Assembly (NCBI RefSeq): GCF_032854445.1 | Contig: NC_088298.1 | Span: 15,737,504 to 15,801,503, forward strand | Reading direction: 5' to 3' | DNA: 64,000 bases | Origin: Liolophura sinensis | Taxonomy: Eukaryota; Mollusca; Polyplacophora; Chitonida; Chitonidae | Shown: piece by piece, positions 34,441-49,300 of the stretch | Numbering within the stretch: position 1 is the stretch's first letter | Layout: every line of letters begins with the position of its first letter | Position numbers and translations under genes: made by a program | The notes under the pieces: generated by a model | Told to the model about the DNA's origin: nothing | The model's database searches: none | Seen by the model: the letters and a program-made list of their open reading frames with translations, nothing else

Positions 34441-37233
34441 TTTTCATAAAAAATCTCCTTTATTGTTAATAAATATGTAAGTAAGCAAGTAACATAAAAA
34501 AACAAGTCCAGCGGGTAACTGGCAAACAACGCATGTAATAAAAACATGACAAAATTGTTAAAATGAAACATGACATAATGTTTGGTTTCTCAGATACTTT
34601 GGAAGAAAAGAATCACTCAAATCGGATTACCTCTGAATGTGTGAAGACCTTGAGAATTGATAACATTGCAACCGGAATTGCACTAAAAATGTAACCAAAA
34701 ATGCTAAAAAGCATGCCATATTGATCCCTTGTTGAATGTACTTAATATTCTACTGAATATAATAGTGTGCGAGTGCTTCATTAAAAAAATTGCATCTGAA
34801 TAAAAAAATATGACCTAAAATATGACAAAAGTTACTGTAGAAATTCACAATTCTAAAATTAAACATGGTACACCCAACACCCACTGAATCTAACAAGTTA
34901 CAACCAACAACAGTTCAACATGATTGTCCAAAAACGCAATTTGGGAATGAAATTTGCTTTACGAAAAAACAAAAAAACAAAATCAGTAACCTTTTCATCT
35001 ACACTTTGTGATGTTACAATGCAAATGAATATGAACAAAATCAGCAAACTGGGCCAACTTTTTAACCATGATACAACCTTACTGTTCAATTAAACCAATC
35101 ACAGACATCCTTACAATCCTACTTCATACAACCAATCAGAGACAGTCTTACACAGACCTTTAAGAGACCACGCATACATATATCTTGTGACCAATGAAAC
35201 TGGTCTTAAAATCCTCACAGGAAAGCAGAAAACTGATAAAGAGTAGTAACTCTGATTCATGAAGTTTCCATATCTTCATATCTCATGAAAGCAAGTCTGT
35301 CAAAACAGCCATGAAAGCAAGTATGTCAAAATAGCCATTATGATGATTCCAGTTTCCTCCATGAACAGGTATGTAGCACAAGTTCATGATTTCCCCATTT
35401 GCAAGACAAATAAATTTTCCTCTGCGTGCAAGGAATGAATTAGATCAGCTCCTCATGACCTGAGTGTGTCGTCAAAATTGCACCAAAAAGTGGTGTTCTG
35501 TCAGAGCTTTAACTGTTCAACAATTTTCTCATGTTCTCCTCAATTTGTCCTTACAGTGTTGTCTTGGAAACATACAATTTCTTTCCACGCTGGAAATGTA
35601 AATTTTCCATCATCCTGGGCAAATGTGTTCTTTTCAAAACTACCTGTGACTATTTTCCATTGTCTTTGAAATGAGGTCTTCAGGGCACACTGCCAATATA
35701 CACTTCCCATCATATGGAAATGCAACGACTTCTCTGTCACACTGCCAAACCATGCAGTCCACATTCTGTGGAAGTATGGAAAAAAAAGTCTTCATGGCAT
35801 ACTGGGATAACTGGTGTAACTGTTGCCATTAGATCATGATTTCGTTGCTGAGCATCTGTTTCGATTTAGCTCTCTGAAAAAAGAGACCTTAATTCACACA
35901 AGTGAAGAAATTACAAAGAAATTTTCATCCATCCAGTGCCCCCGTTCAAGGTAAAACACCCGAGTCCATGCCTCCTACAGTTTCTTTCATTGCCACTTTT
36001 ATGCCTATTTTTGCGTCTTCGGGTTTAAAATGGATTTGTTCTTTGAAGAATGCTAACCACCATTTGAACACAGGCCCATGCAGTGATGTATAGCATCTTG
36101 CACATTGTCCTTGTTTATTGCCATTTGTTTGTCTTCTTGCATGATTGGTGAAAGTCCTAAACTCTAGTGCTGCCAATCTCCAGGTTCCTTGGATATTCCT
36201 GAACACCATGCTTGTTGCAGTTCGACAACCACCGATTTTGATTTACACTGTCTTTCTACATGTATCCCACAATTCCAATGACTTCTATGATTTGTTGACA
36301 CTGCACGATGACCTTGTTTGTCCTTGTTCACTTTCCTTAGCAAATGCACACTTCCACTTGCAGTTCATGATGCCAATGTGACATTCAATGCTACACTTTT
36401 GCACCGCTGTTGTAGATAACGCATGCTGCATGTACGACACTGATTACTGACGCTTGCACATCCTCATTGCAAATAACAACAATACACAATACACATGTGA
36501 TACTGAGACATCTCTTGCAAGTCCTTGTTGCAGAGAATCAATAATGCAAGTAGGGAATGGCTAGATTTTGCACAAATTCGCAAAACGATATTTTTGTCAT
36601 CTTTATCACAGCCTCAATTTAATCTTGGAACACAGCACTCTGCCACAATTTCCTGTCTTTGTCCAGTAGTAGCGTTTATTACAGTTCAAGGTGAACTTTG
36701 CAAATCTGCAATGATACTGGCAACGTAGCCATGATACCGGCTACGTAGCAATGCGCATAGGAACCGATGACTTTCACAAGCACTAAAAGGTGTGTTTCTA
36801 CTTTTTTATTCTTGAATATGTGTCTTTACACCTGCAAGGTTCTGTCAGAGACTGGTAGATTTTTGTGAATCACTTCTTCAGTCCACATTTCCTCAGAACC
36901 AAACAAACTGGGTGTTCCCTTTCGCCAAAAATCCTCTGAAGTACCACTGTGCACATCTCATTCAAGTGCTATATCTGTTTTCCTCCAGACTATGAATTAC
37001 CTCCCTTGGAGTATAACAAGTCCTAGAGCGGACATCACCTTTGACCACAGGATAATCAGCCAGTAGAAGGCCTTTCTCCAGTTCAGGTCCACCAATGAAT
37101 ACGCAAGGCTCTCATCCAATCATATCGCACATCTTAATGTTATGCCCATATATTAACTGAGATGACCCAGACATGCAGATCCACTGGTAGCTGTTGACCA
37201 ATCACATCTCTTGGAATAAAGCCATTTAAATAT
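34441..37233 (-). other. probable 3' UTR of the ITPRID-like gene
   Basis: No coding block follows the TGA at 37234-37236. The stretch is unique, with no obvious SINE. The first convincing polyadenylation signal downstream on the minus strand is at 34459-34464. The UTR assignment is inferred. Confidence 0.4.
34459..34464 (-). terminator. candidate polyadenylation signal for the ITPRID-like gene
   Basis: TTTATT on the plus strand, so AATAAA on the minus, in the context ACAATAAAGGAGATTTTTTA, followed about 15 bases later by an A-rich stretch. It lies about 2.8 kb past the stop codon. Other AATAAA words occur closer to the stop, so transcript data would be needed to choose. Confidence 0.35.
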
Positions 37234-37323
37234 TCATCGAGGTGGCAGCAGTTCAGCTTGTAAACTTCGTCGCCTTAAGTGTCGAATTTCTGTTTGAAGA
37301 GCGTTGATTTTCTGATCTTTGGA
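37234..37323 (-). CDS. ITPRID2: ITPRID-like terminal exon with stop
   Basis: Acceptor TTAATTGTGTTGCAG, then 29 codons SKDQKINALQTEIRHLRRRS and LQAELLPPR, then TGA. The heptad-like spacing of Ile and Leu fits the end of a coiled coil. Confidence 0.8.
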   Translation of the reverse strand, partial: SKDQKINALQTEIRHLRRRSLQAELLPPR

Positions 37324-40300
37324 CTGCAACACAATTAAGAGTTGGAAAATTAGGCATCTTTCATGAAAAAAAGAAAAAAAAAATAAAATATACAAAAAAT
37401 CAGTGGACTATTTCAACAAATTGAATTTGATTGGCAGCACTCCCCCATTGCTACTTAACCCTTATTGCTATCTGATAAATAATAAAAGGAAGTTAAAATT
37501 AAAAGTCATTTAATCTGTATTTGTACTAGATCTGTTTTTGTGCAGTTTGGGTGTAAAAAAACGTATGAAAAACCAAAAGACATTTATTCTTACATTTTTT
37601 TTTTGTAAAACAAAAAAAAAACAAAACATTAATGATGACTTAGGCAATGACTTAACAAAATGCGTGAAGACAAAAATGAAGAGTCCACTGACAATTCTGT
37701 GTATCACCAAGCAGCTGGTCTTAATCTTTGACAAAATGTTTATACAGAATTCCCTTCTTACCTGAAGTTCTTGATACAGTGACTGTGTTCCTGATTTCAG
37801 CTCTGTCCGCACTTCCTCAAGCAGAGAAATCTTCAACTAGACAAAGAAAACAAATAGTTCAGAAATTAATGCACAAATGGTCATGTTGAGAGTAAACTTT
37901 ATTGTTGGCAAGTCAGGCTCAGCTTGCCACAGAGTTTAAAAACTCAAGTCACACTGGTGTACATTTACATCATGCATTCAAAACTATGAAATATTTCACA
38001 TCAGTAAGCAAATAAATCCAACAATTAAAGACAAAAATTATAACACATCTTTTTTAGGATCTCATCATCTGAATTCCATGTTTCTGTAAAAGTGAAAATC
38101 ATAATCTAGACTTTGAAAAAACTAAAAGTTTGAAATAACATGATATTCAATAGCACGATATTCAATAACATGATATTCCCCTAAACCATTTTTTCAACTG
38201 CATGCAAAAGCTCTATGGTCAAAATTCCAGTTAAAACATACAAATACCAAATGTGAAAACCAGTTAAGATTTGTCCCCCACAATAAACCTCCAGGCCTTG
38301 TGACGAACAAGTTTTATTGCCAAATAGTCCTTACATCTTCAAATGACTTCTCCAGCTCTCTCTGTTGTTCTCGCTGCTCCCTCCGCAATTCATCCTTCAG
38401 GTCGGACACTTCCTCTTCCCATGGCGACAGAGGTAAAGAGGAGGAGCTTGAGTCCAGTATCTGGTCCATCGATGAATCCAGATCGTGCACCACGGTGCGC
38501 TGATACATCTGCTCCTTCAGCAGCTCTATCATCTGTAACGGACAATTTGATTGGATGATTTATTTATATGATTTATTTGATTGGTGTTTTACGCCCTACT
38601 CAAGAATATTTCATTTATACGACGCCAGCCAGCATTATGGTGGGTGGAAATCGGGCAGAGCCCGGGGAGAAACCTTCCCATGTAAAGCCGGAGAAGAAGC
38701 CAGCATGAGGTGGACTTGAACTCACAGCGACTGCATTGTTGAGACACTGCTGGGTCATCACGCTGCGCTAGCGCGCTAACCAACTGAGCACCCCTTTCAG
38801 TGTGACAGAGAAATATGGTGATAATGGACAAGTTGGCAAATGAGAATGAGGTGGTAATTGGAATCAGACTTTTAATGCACATTTGTTTTTGGTTTTTTGT
38901 AAGCCTACTAACAGTTTACAAATGTCTTTATAGTACCCTAACATATGTCTGTTAATAAGATGAAAAAGATACGAAAAGTATAAAAAATTTATACTTATAT
39001 GTTTTTAGGAGCAAAATCTATCGAATGAAATTTATGTCTCTGTATAACTTCCTATCCAGATACATAAAGGAAAAGAAAAAATAAAAGACATGAGAATTTT
39101 TTTCTCTCTGTGTTGAATTACAGAAAAATGCTGCTGAATTAGACACATGATAAACATTGAATACACAGTTTCAGAATTACGAGCAAACATAAAAAACGAA
39201 ATACTGTCTAACCTGATGGACGACGTCTAATGAGGCTAAAGGTCGGAGCGTGTCTGGCCGTTTCCCCGCCAGATGCGCAGAGCGACTTAACATCAGCTTC
39301 TCCGTCTCGCACACCTCCTTGTACACCTCTGCTCTTAACAGCTGGAGCTCTTCAATTTCATCTCTGTGGAGGAAAAATTGTGAATGAATAGTATTTCCCC
39401 AAAATACATTAAGTTATTATTATTTTCATCCTCATCATTATAATAATTATTATTATTATTATTAAAAAAAAAACAAATACTCACCTTTCTTCTTCGGTCA
39501 TCATATCATAGACCTTGCTGTAGTGGGCATTGAACGAGCTTTCAAGATGGCGTAGCTCCATCTTGTATCGGTCAATTGCTTGCTGCATTAGACGAGTTTC
39601 TTCAGATAGCTTCTGAAATGATCCAAACATCAAATATACTATTAACATGGTGAACAACTTATAACATTCCAAAAAAAATCAGGAAAATGATGGTGGTAAA
39701 CAATCTGAGAATACTTTAATGCTGTTCCTATAGTCACACACAATATGACCAAAAAACCTGCTCCAGCTTAACAGGGTTAAGTTTAAAATTTGGACCAGAT
39801 ATCTCTGCAGGGAACAAGATGCAGTCACCACACCCAATCCCAACCCCCCCTGGGACTTCAGCATCTCACATGGTCAAATACATATAGTCAAATTCTTCAA
39901 CCTTTTTGCATGCTTGCATGAAGACAAATTTAGGCACCTTTACAATCTGATTTCAGGCAAAACAGCATTTGCTGGGTTAGTCAACCTCAGGTCTTACAAA
40001 ATGTATACATGTAATTTCTTCCCTTACAATAATGGCCTCAGAATATGCTTGAATAAACACCTTGCAAATATTGCCGAAAGGTTGAAGAATTACACTGAGA
40101 GATTTAAATCTCACCAGAGCAATTTGTAATAACTCCAACACCGCTGGCTTTACATATCTTCTGGCTGATGACTTTGCAGACAAGCCGTTTTCAACAGCAA
40201 AAACTTGGCTAGATTGCCAAATTCATGATATCTTCGACCTGTAATTCAGCCCAGCCTGTTATGAAGGTGAGCATGAACGTCAGCGCACTACCTAAAGCAG

Positions 40301-43300
40301 ATTTGCGTCAACAAAATACCGGGGCAGTGCAAAATCAATTCTGCCGAACTCAAATGCTTTGTGCAGTATTTAGGTCCAGTGTGCCGAGCCTTTCACATAT
40401 GGGCCTGATGGGATTGATTAATGTAATCTGCCTAAAAAATTGTTCGTAATAATATTACATACATTAATGAAATCTGGAGAAGTATCAATCTGGAGGTATC
40501 AACGTGTAAATTTAAAAGGTTTCACAACCTTTTGACCCTCTCGTCTGGATCTTTGTCCAATGTATCAAAAGCTTGTGAAACCTTTAAAATTTACGTGCTA
40601 ACGGCTTAATTTCTTCCCTATGATCACTGAACCCTTGAATTCTATACTTGCCCTATATGAATCAAATTTGTTTTGAAAGCATTCAGTATTCTTTAACCTT
40701 CGCAGAAAATGTAAATTTGTCTATGGACAGAATCTTACCATAGTATACTTTTCTAAATTTGAAAAATTCATTTTCTATCCATGCTGGTACATCTCTTATT
40801 AAAATTATCTCTTATCAAAATTATGAAACTTGTGGTAAATACATATTTGTCATAAAATGCTATTTCTTTTCCAAAATTAAGTACAAGATGTTTAGCATTT
40901 GTATGATGTTCAAAACTGTACCAAGTAAATGATTTAGCTAAGGTATTAAAAACAAATATTTAACAAGATATCAAGCAAAACAGGATGGGTCAAACTTGGC
41001 AAAAGATATTTTATCAAACTTTAAAAATGCCTACTGAACACTTCATGGCTTCTTGAGATAAGTGACACCCAGACAAGCTGTAACAAAAACAAAGGTTGGC
41101 AAAAGTTTGCAAACATCTAACAGCAGGTTGCTGGCTACCAGGTGTTGTTATTAACATTATATCGGTTTTCTTTTGGACCCAGGAGGGATTTGGGCTATAT
41201 GCAACAGATGGCGACAAACTTGTTACACAAGGTATGATATTTTAAACAGACACATGTGCACAGCATGTGCATTGATTGATGACTGATTAGCTGTCAATAA
41301 AATTAAAAAATTTCAGTATTTCTCAGTATTTTATTTTATAAAGTACATGCTACACTTAAAACTCATCGATTAGAATGAAAACTTGCAAACATTTTCGATG
41401 AAAACAGAGTACCCCAGTAAATACCCTTGTATATCAGAGCTTTCCCTTGTGTTTTTTTTTTTTTCCTTCCACAACTTGAATCATTCGAGAGAACAATTAA
41501 ATCAGAGAAAGCAGAGTTGACAAATACTTGAAGTTAAATTTCCCTTGAACTGTTTGCCTGACCATCAAAGGAAGCTTATGGACGGTTAGCATTTTCCTGT
41601 GTCACATTTTCCTGTGTCACATTTTCCTGTGTCACATTTTGCTTGATTCTGACTGATTGGCCACTGAAGAATTTCTTGTGAAAATTGATTAATTTCTCAT
41701 CAGAATAACACTGGCATCGAAAATGTCAATTTGAAGGCCTTGATGAGCTTCAGAAAGTGAATTTCTACCAGCCAAGCTTCACATGAAACATTTCGAAAAA
41801 AAAAACTGAACAGAAACTGCTTAAAACTGAAGCAGCCATGGAATGTCTGAGCACCTAGATACTAGCTGCCTTCTACATTTTCTGATTTCACCACAGTTTT
41901 ACTAATTTCACGGTCCCAACTAACCTCTTCTAATGTCTAAATTTTTACCAAAACCACACTAGAAACAAAATCATGACCTTACCAAGAAATAAATGCACAA
42001 AGTCCCCCTTCCTGGATAAGGACACCGGCAAATTAAAGCTCCAAAACAGATCAACCTGATCCAGTTCTATGCTACTACCAACCAAACACCACGACCTTGG
42101 CCAGCTGAATTACACAAGGGTCAGTTGCTAAGCTGAAGTTATATATAGAAAAGCTTGATGACACCCTGGTGCACTGTGAGAGTGCCTTCAGCCCCCAGAC
42201 CCCTATTGTGCCCCAACAAAGCCCCTTTTAACAGAGCTGGCACCCAATGTAGGCTGTCCAGCAAACCCAGACAATTTGTTTTTGGAAGACCCAAGCCCAC
42301 AGCTCTACAGTTGCCCACAGGGGGCCCTAAACCATGGGCATTTTCCTCTTACCCCTCTTTCCAAGCTTAAACTTTAAGCAGATTACATCTTGTTTTTTGG
42401 AGCACTACTGTCCACATGTAGGTCAACTAAGAGAGCAGGCAAATGCATTAAAGTTGTACTATCCTATCGCAGGTTTCCTCTATTGGGTGTTTGAAAAAAA
42501 AAAAAGAGAGCTAATACTGTAAATCTTCAATAATGTCAACCACCAACACTTTTTATGGTGGAATTTATGCACACAGTCATTAGAAGAATGATGTTGAAAA
42601 CGATTTGTTTTGTGTCATTAAAGATGCAAGTGTCATAAAACTGTACAAATTATTTCTCTACACCCTCATTGTTCTCCCAGAATGCTTCCAAATACTGGTT
42701 GCAGAGGCTGAAGAATTAGGGTATTTATGATATTTACAGTAAACTTTATCTTTTGTAAAATCGAAAAAAAAAACTTTTGCTACAGTAACATAAGTGTATA
42801 CATGTTTAACGAGAAGGAAGCTTAATTAAAGTATAATACAAACGTTAAATATGGCACATAAACGATGATGAAAATCTAGGTATAATACTGACTTTTTTTT
42901 ATCAAATGTGGATCAATAAGATATTGCCCTTCTAAAAACAACTGACAGATTTAATTTGGGGGTCAACATACTCTAGGTTTCCTTTGTTATGCATGGATAC
43001 TACGCTGGTGACATTTTAACTCTGTAGGGAGGGGCTTGCTAATTGATTGTGTCACAACTCAAGTATTCCTTAAAATGTGAGTGTGAATGTGAATGCCAAA
43101 ATGTCAAAAGGGCAAATGTGATAAAGGTTTCCGATGACAAAATTGATGACTGCGACGAGAACAATGAGGCAAAAACACAATAAAGCTTTCAGGGTAGAGA
43201 GCCTTATCAATGATGTCAGCATGCAGATGAAAAGATGAGCTTGTGTCAAGTCAGGAGACAAGCAGAGAAATGAAACCATTTTATGTGTCAGGTTAAGTCA

Positions 43301-46300
43301 GATTTTGACATCCTTTTTCTCCCACAATTATGGAAGATCATTTAGAACTGTGTTAGTTTCTCTAAGCTAATAAAGGCTTATGTAATCTTTGACTATCAAC
43401 AATTTCCGGACATCTGCAGCTAATGCAATTCTAGTTTGATGAGAAAATTTCAAAAGCCAAGACTTTGCAGACAACAGCTGATAATTACACACAACAGATG
43501 TCACATTCAGGTCATACTTGTATTTAACTGGGAAGAAATCAACAAAACGTGCGAATTATTTGGTGGTCTGCATTATCTTTAAACCATAATTCTCACTTAA
43601 TTTTCCTTTTTTTTTTCCCGTCCCCCTACAAGCAGGTTAATGTATGCATTCAACTATTATTGACTTATACTTATGTACATGTTACGTATATATTTCATAA
43701 CAATACCTAATCTGCAGGCGAGTCTGACCAATGTATTACAGAATTATGCCTTTGTTATTCTGTAAAACCACCTGTCAATCAATGTAATTGCATAACCACA
43801 CATTCAACAACAACATGAAGGTTCTTACGCCATGCATGAAAGCTTTCTCTAATCTGTAGGCAATGAAATTATGGTATCAAAAACATAATTATGAGCTCAC
43901 TATAATTTTGGTAAAGCAGATCAAAGGGAAATCCACCTGCCAAATGAAAGAGATCAAAGCAGTTCAGGTGATTTAAGAGGAGTCAGGTGAGATTGGGTTG
44001 ACACCTTATTAAGTTTAATTTACAGGTATTTAAATCACTGTTTTAACTTAAAAATCAGCTGAAGGTCTCTCTTTAATTAAGGTATAAGCAGGATAATACC
44101 TGATCAGAAAATCAACCAATTTGTGTCCACTGATGGCAAAATATACATGTAGCTTATTAACATTTTTTTCTTGGGGAGGGGGGGGGGAGGGGGCACATTC
44201 TGTAAACTCATAGAAAAGAAAGCCCCTTTATTCAACATACACTGGACACTATATCAAGGTTAGGGACAGCAATTCGCTGGTAACTATTTGGTTCCAAAGC
44301 TTATGAAATATACCTTAATTAGAAAGAATGTAATGTCCAAAGACAGTTAATGAAAAAAAAAAAATCCTTTCAGAGCATACATGTAATCATTATCAATCTA
44401 GTCTTTTGAATTCTTTTTGAATTTTTTTGGGGATCCACCGGAATTTGGTACATTTCTGAGAAGAATTGTAGATTGTGAACTCATTCTTTTGAAAGGCGTT
44501 CATCAAAAGCATGCGCATACTGTTAAAAAAAGCCCTTAGCGAATGTTTACAGAATGCATGTGTATATATGAATTTATAAAAAATTGAAGTTATAAACTAT
44601 TTAAAAAAAAAAGAAAAAAAAATGCTAAATTTTTGAACCACCTGTCAGTCAAGTAATTCAATGTTCGCCTTTATCTCCCAAAAGCGTCTACCTCCCAATT
44701 ACAACATGCATTGTTCATGCGTGATCATATCTTAAGATGAATTCCCCAAAAAGATTTCCCACTCAGAAAAGCAGATGTATTCCTTGACAATGAGCTGTCT
44801 TGAATAGGGCACAACTTGATGAATCAAAATCACAAAATATACATGTGAACAGTTTTCACATACTGCAAATTGGTTATCAAATCAATGTTTTTCGTGTTCC
44901 GTACATGCGCTTGAACAGTTTACAGTGCAAAGATCTGGCATTACACTTAAAGAGTTTATTCTGCAGGACTTCCTACAGATTTTTCACAGATTTGATTTCA
45001 AAGTCAACAAGGATTAGCTTATTATGTGTATCCTTTGCCCCTCACTCAGCCAGAGAGTACATGTACCTCCCCCATGGGAGAGGTGTCAGCTACAATATTA
45101 GGTGATAGTGGGCAGGAAGCGTGTGGGGGGTGGGGCACCAGAAGGGTGTGAATACATACTCTAATGAGAGTCAGGAACACTCTTGGGAGGTATTATGTAA
45201 TAAACGTATCAACAGATGTGAAAGAAACATCCTATATGTGAAATAAACACCCTACAGGTAAACTAACAGGAAGGACAGCCTTCCTAAGGAGAAAAACATA
45301 CCATGCCTTTATTAAGGTACATATTGTAAATCCGGTAAGTTAAAAAAATAAGGTAAAAAATAATGAAAACTTCCTGTGAAATGTGCAAACTTACTTATTT
45401 GTTAAGGAAATTCAAAAGTTGCTAATGTAATGTTACTCAGAATAATATTAATATTAATGAATTATTAATAAGGATACTTAATTAGTCTGATCTTAAAATC
45501 TGCGTAACGATCAACACCAAAGACCAGTTGTAATTTTCCATAAATTTTATTCAGGTAAAAATATACAATTTCTATAAAAAATGTCCAAAAGCTTAAAACA
45601 AATATAGCACGTGGACATGTATCCGAAAAACATCCTAAATTTGTAATATGTGAGCACTTTCAGCTAAATTTTAAGCTTGTCACTTAACTTGGGCGCCAAA
45701 TTGGAAACAACAACTTTGCAAATTCCACAAGAAAGTTTCACAGGAAAAAGCGCAGATTTTAAAAATAAACTAGTAAGTATCCATGCTAATGAGGTATTGT
45801 GACGAACCTGATCTTGTCGGAGTGCTCTCCACTTGTCGCTATGGGTGGGTCCTTGGTAACGAGGTGTTGTGACTGGACCTAAGCCAGGTCGTTTCTGAAG
45901 AGGAAAATATTATAGGGTAAAAATTTCATAGGGTAAATTCTTCATTTTAAAGTCAAAGCGCATTTTATACTGTATTTGATTTTCAATTATGCAGACAAAA
46001 TTTGAACTAAATTTTACAGAGAAAGCTTGAACGAAAGAGAAAATTTGAACTAAATTTTGCAGGGAAAAATCCCAACTAAATTTTGCCTGAAAATTTCACC
46101 CTAAATACCATCAACACTTACCCGTGTAATAGGCTGATTTATCAATGAGGCAAGTTTCTGGTATTCAAAGATGGCTGCCTCAACCTCCTCTGACCTTTGC
46201 CTTTTGACCTCCGGAGTGCTTGCGGCCTGGAGCTGGGAACACGTGAACTGTCCGTTTGGACTTTGATGAGCACAAAGGTTCAAGACGGCCATGTCACGCC

Positions 46301-49300
46301 GGCAGAAAGGTACATGTAACGCACGGGCTTCAGGTCGTGGGCCGGTCTTCGGTGTTGACATTCCCACGGGCGACTGTTCACACGTTTCATGGACGTGTGA
46401 AAAATTGCAGAGCGAGTAGTCAGCTTCTTCTACCAGCGATCTATCCTCGCTGATCGACTTATTGCAATCCTCTACAGGATAGTCTTCGTCCACCTCATCC
46501 TGAAAGTCGCGTGAATCGCGCTCCTCCTGCCTCATCTCCACATCGCTCAGTTCCTCGCGCAAACTCTGCACTTTGCGCTTCGAGGTGTGAAGCTGTGTTG
46601 TGGTTGAACTATCTGAGCTTCCGCAGCTATCTGATGACCTGAAACGTCCATTTTTCAGCTTCAGTGAGAGTTGTGAAACTTCTGATTTCTCATCAGCATC
46701 AGACTCACTTGTGAGTCTTTGTTTCCGTGGTGATATGTCTATATAATATCGCGATACTATGTTTTTCTGGGGGGTAGGGTTTCCGTTCAAGTCGTTGGAC
46801 CGGTTACTTGCCGCTGACCAGCTTTCGGAACCTATTCCAAAGTCTGACTCGTACATCGTCGGAATGATGCAATAACTGGATTCGTGAAATCGACAGGACT
46901 TTTCACTGAATCCGGACACAATGTCATTATTCCACTGCGAGCTCATCCCTTCCAAAACAGCATCAGAGCTCTGGTTATCAACCGTAGTCTCCCCTTGCGC
47001 AGGATGATACACTTCACCACTGGGGGTCAGCACTTGAAAAATAAGATCCAATCCCTGGATGTCCGTCCCAATGCACTTATCCTCGGTGAAACTGGACGAT
47101 GAAGAAAATGAAGGCGGTGACATCTGGTCGTCTGATGATGTGGTCATATGGTCAGAACGTTGACCAATCAGATCGGACTGTTCATCGCTGCTGTGTGGGA
47201 GAACGGTGTTGACGCTGCTGGCCCATGTGACGTCACTCTCACAGCTACTCCCCATTAACGAGTTCACCTGAACGCAAAGTAACCAGAATTTAACAATAAA
47301 GACTAGAAACCTAAAAACTAGATGCGACAACTATTCATGTGAAATCCTTAAACATAAAGCAACATCATAATTATGCCCACATGTGCTTTTTCTACCTGAC
47401 TTGTTGACAGTTGTCTTTCCCGCAGGTCAGGAATACAGGAATTCATTAAGTTTTTTAAAAGAATAAATCTAAGGTCGAGAGGTTAATATGTCTGATATGT
47501 GACACATGGGTTGCAAAAGGTCTACTAATACAAGCAATTAAACCATAAATATTTTAACTTTTTGTTACTTTTTTCCTTACCTTAGACATGGCTAAGTCCA
47601 GCATGTTGTCTGGTTCGGTATCTGCAAACCCACTACTGTCAGACTGAGCACTGCTGGTACGGGCCAGGGGATTGGTTGATACTGTGAAAATAAACCAATC
47701 ATTAGAGCCCTTCAAAAAATGATGGAAATTCACATTCTCGAAGCTCATGATCTTCATACATATACAAACCAAACAAGGACAATTATTAAAGTACCCCACG
47801 TGGGTTGCGTTGTTGGCAAAACTGAAAACTTATTGAATGACTAAATGTACATGTGAGAAAACATTTTTAAAAAAATTGTTCAGTTTTTTAATGTATGAAT
47901 TTATGCAAGATATTAACTATGCTGTCATCGGAGCCATGATGTGTGCTGTGAGAGTTCAGACAGATAACACTGGCATAAAACTGGATGACTCAGAAAGAAC
48001 CAATCAGCAAATCTAACAGTTCTAAAATTTGGGACGAAAACTTCAAAAGACCGCTTACCTGACTGGTTCTCTTTCTCCAGGTCAGAGGTTAGCTGGAGCA
48101 GAATATCTGGACTCATGAGGTCAGAGGCTAAAACCTGGAAACATAAGGAAAAGGAAAAGAAAATGAAATTATGCTTTACCTTAAGCACTTTCTTAAAGGT
48201 AATTATAGGAGCAAAAAAGATCATGAAATATTACAAAGGGTGCTGAAACAAAGTTTTTCAGCCCTACATGCATACATGTAACATCCGGATAAACCACATT
48301 TCCGTGGTTAACAAACCACACAAAATCAGGCAAAATTGTGACTGATAAATGTAGGGTCGTGCAAGTACAGTACTTCATGTAATATCTCATCACCTGGATG
48401 CTTCATTCCAAACTGTGTCAGCTAAAGACTAGAGCCATATTGTAATCACAAGTACTTTATCAAAGTCATACGGTGCAGACATCTTACCGAATATAAATGT
48501 AAATTATCCTTAGGCACACTAATTTCATTGGCTAGAAACCAGATACATGCAAAAGCACTTTAAAATGACGAATAAATTAACTTCAGATCTTTCAACAGGA
48601 CTATCTTTCCACAAGACCTCCAGTAGAATCCCTGTACCATTAGATTTACTCAGCAAACTTCAGTAACACATGCTATGTCCTGCTTTGGTTCAGGTACAGA
48701 ACTGAAGTGATGAACTGATGGGTTGTGTGTGGTTATATAAGGGTGCCAGGCACCCCTGGGGTGCCCAGAAGATGACAAGGGCAGAGTGGCTGAGGGTGGG
48801 AGGTCTCAAGCCAAGGCAGGCTAAACAAGAGTGCCCCCCTACTGGGCCCCATCAGAGGTTCCTTAAAACCCTAAAACCTCCAGTTTTGTTTGGCTGGATT
48901 AACTCATGATTGAGCCATTGGTCTTTGCCCCCACCTAATCCAGGACCCCTGAGGTGATTTTTCACCTGTGCCCCAGGACCAACCTGTGGATTAAGGAGCT
49001 GAATCTGTAAATTTGAGGGTCAGGTGTTTGTAGGGTGTAATAAGTACTGAAGCCCTGGACCCTTAAGCTATCACACTTCTACCGAAGATTGTACAATAGC
49101 ATTTTGTTGTGGGAAAGTTGCTAGACTGTAAACAATGCATGAGCACACCCCTAATCTAGGAGACATCATTGGCTCAAAATTGTCAATAAACTTTTGAAAG
49201 ATTTGGCAAACCAGATTTAGATCACAGTCTAGACTTACAATGACAAACATTACAGCTTTGAAGACACTGTCTGCATAAGTTGAACAACTACAGGTAATGA

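Larger units (their letters stand above)
39613..45807 (-). other. 6.2-kb ITPRID intron
   Basis: AT-rich, with one M1 MITE (39890-40093), a 17-base triplicate and a G-run (44174-44190). The flanking exons are in phase, and I found no convincing extra exon. Confidence 0.6.

Noticed and set aside
35902-36381. Overlapping frames of 61-87 residues on both strands
   Set aside because: No motifs or splice context; they lie in the probable 3' UTR of the ITPRID-like gene.
42155-42522. Plus-strand frames of 62-71 residues
   Set aside because: Antisense within an ITPRID intron; composition and lack of any family match suggest chance.
47268-47330. ATG-started N-terminal extension of the 382-residue ITPRID exon
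   Set aside because: The CAG acceptor at 47268 and phase agreement with the upstream exon place this segment in the intron.
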